Positions 58,391 to 64,000 of a stretch of DNA of 64,000 nt are shown piece after piece. The position numbers and the translations under genes are program-made. Under the pieces are notes generated by a model. The model was given only the letters and a program-made list of their open reading frames with translations. It searched no databases and was not told where the DNA came from. Source of the DNA: Isoperla grammatica (lineage: Eukaryota; Arthropoda; Insecta; Plecoptera; Perlodidae). Numbering within the stretch: the first letter of the stretch is position 1; each line of letters opens with the position of its first letter. Where the stretch lies: contig OX246743.1 of NCBI GenBank assembly GCA_945910005.1, positions 47,863,637 through 47,927,636 of the forward strand, given 5' to 3'.

Positions 58391-58879
58391 CTCCCAAACA
58401 AATCTTTTTCCAACACAAATTTATTATTTACTCATAACAAAACAGTTATATCTGGCATATACATGTATTTATTTTTAACGATACCAAGCACTGGCAATAT
58501 GTGGAATGCTTCTGAAGTTTTCTAAAATATTTCGAATGATTTAATGCAATAAGGTGTGTACATTGGTACCAACATAATTGGTTGTTGTTGTTTCCTTTAT
58601 CTGGATGAAAAATGCGACCGTGCTGCTCCTGCGGGCTGCGGCCAATACGATTCGAGATTTTCGTTTTGGGACTTGGAAGTTTCGAGTTTGTTGTGATAAG
58701 TTTACAATTAAGTTGACCAGTTTCTAACTATTAACAGCATCACCTTTTGATATAGAACCGCGGAGGAGTTATTTATCATTTGATATTTTACGTGTCCACT
58801 TCTTTAACTGTTCTCGTTGACTAGTGGTTGGTGAAGTGTAATTGAGGTCGCAGAATAGGCTTAAAACTTCACTGCAAAG
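58391..58879 (+). other. PRKAR1 upstream region and 5' UTR
   Basis: Lies between the copia element and the PKA start codon. Short open frames are not supported. A GC-richer stretch at 58610-58690 may mark the promoter or 5' UTR; this is inference from position only. Confidence 0.4.
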
Positions 58880-59044
58880 ATGGCTGCAAATCTGGACGAA
58901 GAGCAGAGTCTACGTGAATGCGAGGCATACGTTCATAAACATAGTATTCAGCAAGTGTTGAAGGATTGCATCGTTCAGCTGTGCGTTGGAAGACCAGAGA
59001 ATCCGATTTCTTTCCTGAGAGAATACTTCCAAAAACTAGAAAGG
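58880..59044 (+). CDS. PRKAR1: PKA regulatory subunit type I, first coding exon
   Basis: cAMP-dependent protein kinase type I regulatory subunit (PRKAR1A/B). It inhibits the catalytic subunit until cAMP binds and docks to AKAPs through its N-terminal dimerisation domain. ATG at 58880; 55 codons then donor AGG|GTGAGT (phase 0). The residues [40 protein letters not shown] and QKLER match the vertebrate dimerisation/docking domain through its end, and the exon ends at the equivalent boundary. The two cysteines that form intersubunit disulfides in vertebrate RI (REC, QLC) are present, with one extra Cys in KDCIVQLC. The inhibitor sequence and cAMP-binding domains must lie beyond the window. Confidence 0.93.
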
Positions 59045-59902
59045 GTGAGTTGACAAGTCCGTAGTAGGGTCGAAAGCCTACCTAGGCCAAGCACTAGCCT
59101 AGTTAAAGGGTTGATACGGTATAGGGGGGCGTAACCCTGCAAACTAGACCGTCGCCTAGATAAGGCTTTGCTATATTATAGTAAAAAATGACTTGTCTTT
59201 TTGATCCCTCAGATGGGGTTGTCTCTTAGGGCCCTGACTTTTGCACCCAACATGACAGATTTACACGTAGGCCTATTTGACATTCAGCTAGGCCTAGCTG
59301 TCATGATACATTGTCATTATCAAATCCTGATAGGCCTAGAAAGGATGTGCCACAGCCATGGCCATTAAAGCAGTGAACTGACAGTAGGGCCTAGACCTAC
59401 TAGGCCTATTAATTGGGGTGCTCCTACATTGTCCCAAGAATGTCGTTTTCTGTGCACTAAATAGGCATACCTAACTTATATACAATACCCTAATCTAATG
59501 TAAAGCCCGATTCACACAAAGTTATAAGAATGTTATAAGGTATAGGTATAGTCACAAGCCGAGTTGGGCCATAGGGATTACGTACAAGGGTTCACACAGA
59601 CGTGTCATTGCAATAGCAATAGCAATTGGTATAAGACTGGTATAAGCGTTGAGTGAGCAATATAGGGAAGAGGCCCGACGGCATAGGAGATCTGTCTACA
59701 CCGGCACACCCTCGCAAGGCAGTTAGTTCGTTGGCGGGAACACAGATGGCGCTAATAACGGTGCACTGATCGGTGCGCTTACCGTTCGCCACGGAACTAA
59801 ATGGTAGTGACCTATTACCGGCTCATCGGTAGAGCGGAAGTTGATTTCGAGCCCGCGATTTCAATGGAATTTCTCGCGGGGCTGGTGCCGTCTTGCAATC
59901 CA
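59045..59902. other. First PRKAR1 intron, proximal part
   Basis: It contains AGGCCTA palindromes (59270-59410) and no recognised exon. The intron continues to the window end. Confidence 0.5.
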
Positions 59903-61020
59903 ATATGAGAGCACTTTTAGTAGATACGGGCGCGTCCGTTTTTCTACGCAATTTGAGCGTATGCCGTTGAGTGAGTAATTATATAACATCATCCTTTTAA
60001 TGGTAGCAATTAATCGATATTGTACAATAATAATAATAATAATAATAATTATTATTATTATTATTGCATTATTTTGCTGGCAGTACCTATTTATATGGAA
60101 AAACTCTATGAAATTCTTTGAAATAACCCTATAATAAATTGGAAATAATTGGAATTTTTATGTTTGTTATTTTCGACGTATTTGACAGCTCCAGTTCATA
60201 CCATATCAACTTCCAACCCTGATCCGCCATCCCGTAAGAACACTGCTAAACTCGGGGGTTATTTATTATTATTCATTTATTCATATATACAACTGATTCC
60301 GTCATGTAGTCACATTGAATTTGAATTAAAACATTTTGTTGATCATAATAAAAGCTTGTAAGCAGTCGAAAAAATCAGCCCCTTCATTATTAGACTCAAT
60401 TAATCAAATACTCATTGAAAACCTTTAAAACAATAAAGTGATTATCTTATTGTAAAATCGTTCACAGCTAATATATGCACTTCGTTTAAAAACATCTAAA
60501 TTGTATCAATGTAGGCCTACATGCACATCTAATTGCTCCTTGGGCATTATGAATGTGTGAATGTATAATATAAATTTGTATGAATGAACCTCGTCATTGA
60601 TTACAAAACTATTGGGAAGCTTTTTAGCCCATTTGACTGTATTTAACATGAACAAGTTATAGGTACAATCATCAACCTCAATTGACTAAATGAAGGCTTA
60701 CGAGATGTTTTTTAGGCCAACTACCATCATTTCCCTCACCATTCGTTTCTGGGCTTTAAAAACTCTAATCAACGTTTTGTCAGTAGCCTAAACTATGTCA
60801 CCATGCCTTAACATAAAATCACATATTTACCACTCTGTGCAGCCTAATTTCGCATGACTGTCTACGAGGAGTAATTAACTTCCCTCAAAAAAGTCATGCC
60901 ACATTATTTCAGATATCTGATCACAAAAAGGGCCAAGTGAACTCACAGTATTTGCTGAGAGTGACAAGAGTGAGGACTCCATAGGAAGTATTATGGAAAC
61001 TGAGAGGGAGGTGCGACTCG
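59903..61020 (+). repeat. Left arm of a large inverted repeat
   Basis: Runs from ATATGAGAGCACTTTTAGTA to GGGAGGTGCGACTCG and pairs in reverse with 61466-64000. Examples: CATACCATATCAACTTCCAA (60198) against TTGGAAGTTGATATGGTATG (63183); ACTACCATCATTTCC (60721) against GGAAATGATGGTAGT; ATACTTCCTATGGAGTCCTC on the right against GAGGACTCCATAGGAAGTAT (60972) on the left. Confidence 0.9.
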
Positions 61021-61465
61021 GAACGTTATCTAATGTAAATTGAATTGCTAATGTTATTTATATTGTGGAATTATTTTTCATGCTCGAAAAAATATCGGAA
61101 ACAACTGAGTGGGCAAGGAAGTGTGCCAGGCAATTTTCGGGTGGGCCAAGGCCCACCCTTACCCCCCCCCCCCCCTCCCCCGTAGTGCCGCCACTGCGTG
61201 GACTGAAGGTATATATTATAACGTTTGGAGACAACATTTCGTTACAGAGCGACGAGAACCAACATTTTTGAACTAACACACACGCTCAGTGAAGCCTGAT
61301 TTGAGTAATATTTGTGATTTCGAACAAAATCATCCGATACCAACATATCTTTGTTAGCCGCGTGACGCTTGATTGGGAAAGTCCAACGGAAGTCCTGAGC
61401 GGCGATACGCGTTGGAATGTTTAGACGTGTTTACTGTTTCTTGAATGACACGTGGCGAGGAATGG
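61021..61465. other. Spacer between inverted-repeat arms
   Basis: About 445 bp. It includes a poly(C) run (about 61161-61182) followed by GTAGTGCCGCCACTG, which looks like the end of a hAT element without a visible partner. No gene. Confidence 0.5.
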
Positions 61466-63651
61466 CGAGTCGCACCTCCCTCTCAGTTTCCATAATACTT
61501 CCTATGGAGTCCTCACTCTTGTCACTCTCAGCAAATACTGTGAGTACACTCGGCCCTTTTTGTGATCAGATATCTGAAATAATGTGTCATGGCTTTTTTG
61601 AGGGAAGGGAATTACTTCTCATGGTTGGACAGTCATGCGAAATCAGACTGCACAGAGTGGTAAATATGTGATTTCATGTTAAGGCACGGTGACATAAAAA
61701 AAAAAGTGGAGACCACTCGGACAACGAAGCAGTCGATCCGACCGACGAGCGCGCGTCGATCTTGAATTTACCTTGTTAGTAAACCCCTCGTTAGGGGGGA
61801 AGTCGGGCTGACTCGTTCGCGCTACATTCCATTCACTCATTTCCTAGAATTTCATAATTGGCTACACAAACAACTGTAAAAGCTAAATTCCAAATTTAAA
61901 TTAATGTTTTAATTGAATTAACGTTTCGAGAACTTATTTTCTAATATAGGTCAGACCACCACGAGCTTGAAACTTTTTTATTTTTTCTTGTAGCGTTATT
62001 ATTAGATGCATGCGAATCAAACGATTTTTATACTGTAAACGAAAATTACATAATACGTTCCTTCAAAATCCTACTTCAAAGACAATTAAAAGATGACAAT
62101 ATGCATAAATGTATTAAAACAACGATTGTGATGATTGAAAATCACGTAAACCCAGAAGCAAAAATAATAAAACTAGCACGGGGTATTTAATATTTATCAG
62201 AATCAATAGCCCGCAATCTGATTTATTGATCTCCTAGCTTTGAATATTGACATGAATGCGATGCATTCCAAATGGTTGTACAAAATATGGTCATCGCACA
62301 GAACCTGTTTTCCCCGGTTATTCTGCTCCGTTGTCCAAGTCGTCTCCGCTGTGGTTTGGGGCTACTTTTAAAGCCCAGAAACGAATAGGGAAATGATGGT
62401 AGTTGGCCAAAAAAACATCTCGTAAGCCTACTTTTAGTCAATTGAGGTTGATGATTGTACCTATAGCTTGTACATTTTAAATACTGTCTTATGGGTTAAA
62501 AAGCTTCCCAATAATTTTGTAATCAGTGACGAGGTTCATTCATACATTCATAATGCCCAAGGAGCAATTAGATGTGCATGTAGGCCTACAGAGATTTAGA
62601 TGTTTTTAAACGAAGTACATATTATATTAGTTGTGAACGATTAACAATAAGATACTCACTTTATTGTCTTAAGGGTTTTCAATGAGTATTTAATCAATTG
62701 AGTCTAACAATAAGGGACTGATTTTTTGACTGATTTTAAGCTTTTATTATACTCAACAAAATGTTTTAATTCAAATTCAATGATGACTATACATGACGAA
62801 ATCAGCTGTTGTATATATGAACAAATGAATAATAAATAAGAATACAAATACAAAACGTTAGGATAACTCAATCTAGTTCTGGGTGCAAAACATCGTTCTC
62901 AAGTTTATTTCCAAATATAACGATCCTTCAAAACACAATGTGTGATCAATGGCTCTTGGACTTGGCTGCTCTAGGAATAGAGGAAACTCAGGCAAAATCA
63001 CTTCACACGGAGAAGGTGGTTGTCGCATTGCAAATTCCTTCACACCAATAGACGTATTCGACTTTTATAGAGGCCAACATAGACGCACGACCTAAACTCT
63101 ACACCATAACAACAATTTCCAACATCGTTCACGGGCTAGACCCCCGAGTTTAGCAGTGTCCTTACGGGATGGCGGATCAGGGTTGGAAGTTGATATGGTA
63201 TGAACTGGAGCTGTCAAATACGTCGAAAATAACAAACTATAAAAACACAAACATTCCTAATAATTTATTATACGGTTATTTACTTATTGATCTTTTAATA
63301 TACTTATTTACTGATTGACTGAATATAATATACCTGTAGTACGTAGAACACTTTATCTTCAGAGAATCGATGATTTAACATTATTTTTTTATTAATTAAT
63401 TTTTTTATTTATTACGGCCTATATTTTATTTATTTAATATTTTGAGGTGATAATTAAATAAATCAATGTTCGAGAAGAAACTCATATTCATTAAAAGCAT
63501 TCATCATTAGATGAGTTTGAAATATAATATGGCGTCATTATTTGTACTTATGTTTTTACATAGAAATAGGTACTGCCAGTAAAATAATGCAATATTATTA
63601 TTATTTTTATTATTATTATTATAATTATTTTTATTATTTTTATTATTATTA

Positions 63652-63733
<82 letters not shown>

Positions 63734-63786
63734 CATTATCATCATTATTATTGTTATTATTATAATAATAATTATTATTATTATTA

Positions 63787-63877
<91 letters not shown>

Positions 63878-64000
63878 GTACAATATCGATTAATTACTAC
63901 CATTAAAAGGATGATGTTATATAATTACTCACTCAACGGCATACGCTCAAATTGCGTAGAAAAACGGACGCGCCCGTATCTACTAAAAGTGCTCTCATAT
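61466..64000 (-). repeat. Right arm of the large inverted repeat, interrupted
   Basis: 61466-61693 pairs with 60797-61020. About 670 bp (61694-62361) has no counterpart on the left. From 62362 to the window edge it pairs with 59903-60766, but is longer because of extra AT-rich sequence and an expanded TTA tract. The last bases (CTCTCATAT) mirror the first of the left arm, so the arm may continue past the window. Confidence 0.88.
63590..63878. repeat. (TTA)n microsatellite
   Basis: About 290 bp of TTA trinucleotides with a few ATC/GTT changes. The matching site in the left arm (about 60027-60065) is only ~40 bp, so it expanded after the arms formed. The poly-Asn/Ile frame across it is not a gene. 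Confidence 0.95.

Noticed and set aside
63548..63883. Poly-Asn/poly-Ile protein
   Set aside because: It is the translation of a TTA microsatellite.

Overview
The window looks like nuclear DNA of an invertebrate animal. Genes are split by GT-AG introns (plus one GC-AG intron) and lie far apart. The space between them holds minisatellites, short inverted-repeat DNA transposons (hAT-, Harbinger- and mariner-like) and one full-length Ty1/copia retrotransposon. The proteins have clear vertebrate counterparts, and the right half is rich in TAGGCCTA-type palindromes. I lean towards a marine deuterostome (echinoderm or hemichordate), but only weakly.

Layout. 1-8460: no recognised gene; two adjacent minisatellites (53 bp and 52 bp units). 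8461-29195: the 3' part of an FBXL16 orthologue on the + strand. Three coding exons (8929-9124, 26994-27142, 27452-27600) are separated by a 17.9 kb intron filled with 34, 73, 21 and ~155 bp tandem arrays and one hAT MITE. The 5' ends of two of these exons, together with their splice acceptors, are themselves tandemly repeated (5 and 7 acceptors). 29326-33584: a complete four-exon POLR3H (RNA polymerase III subunit RPC8) on the - strand, convergent with FBXL16. 34133-37695: nested DNA transposons. 38927-43465: a four-exon STK19 orthologue on the + strand with one in-frame stop in exon 2. 43935-46000: a 65/74 bp tandem array split by a hAT element. 49672-52577: a complete five-exon FAM234B-like membrane protein gene on the - strand. 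53655-58390: a copia element with 5 bp target duplications, near-identical LTRs and a broken pol. 58880-59044: exon 1 of a type I regulatory subunit of PKA (PRKAR1A/B) on the + strand; its first intron runs to the window end and carries a large imperfect inverted repeat.

The five host genes do not form an operon or pathway. They are FBXL16 (an F-box/LRR protein), POLR3H (Pol III stalk), STK19 (a winged-helix nucleic-acid-binding repair factor), FAM234B-like (single-pass membrane protein) and PRKAR1 (cAMP-dependent kinase regulation). Orientation creates one tight convergent pair (FBXL16/POLR3H, with opposed poly(A) signals 2 bp apart) and two divergent pairs (POLR3H/STK19 and FAM234B/PRKAR1) whose shared upstream regions have been invaded by transposons. 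Exon boundaries were set by hand from splice consensus, reading-phase continuity and similarity to the human proteins as I know them; no search was run.
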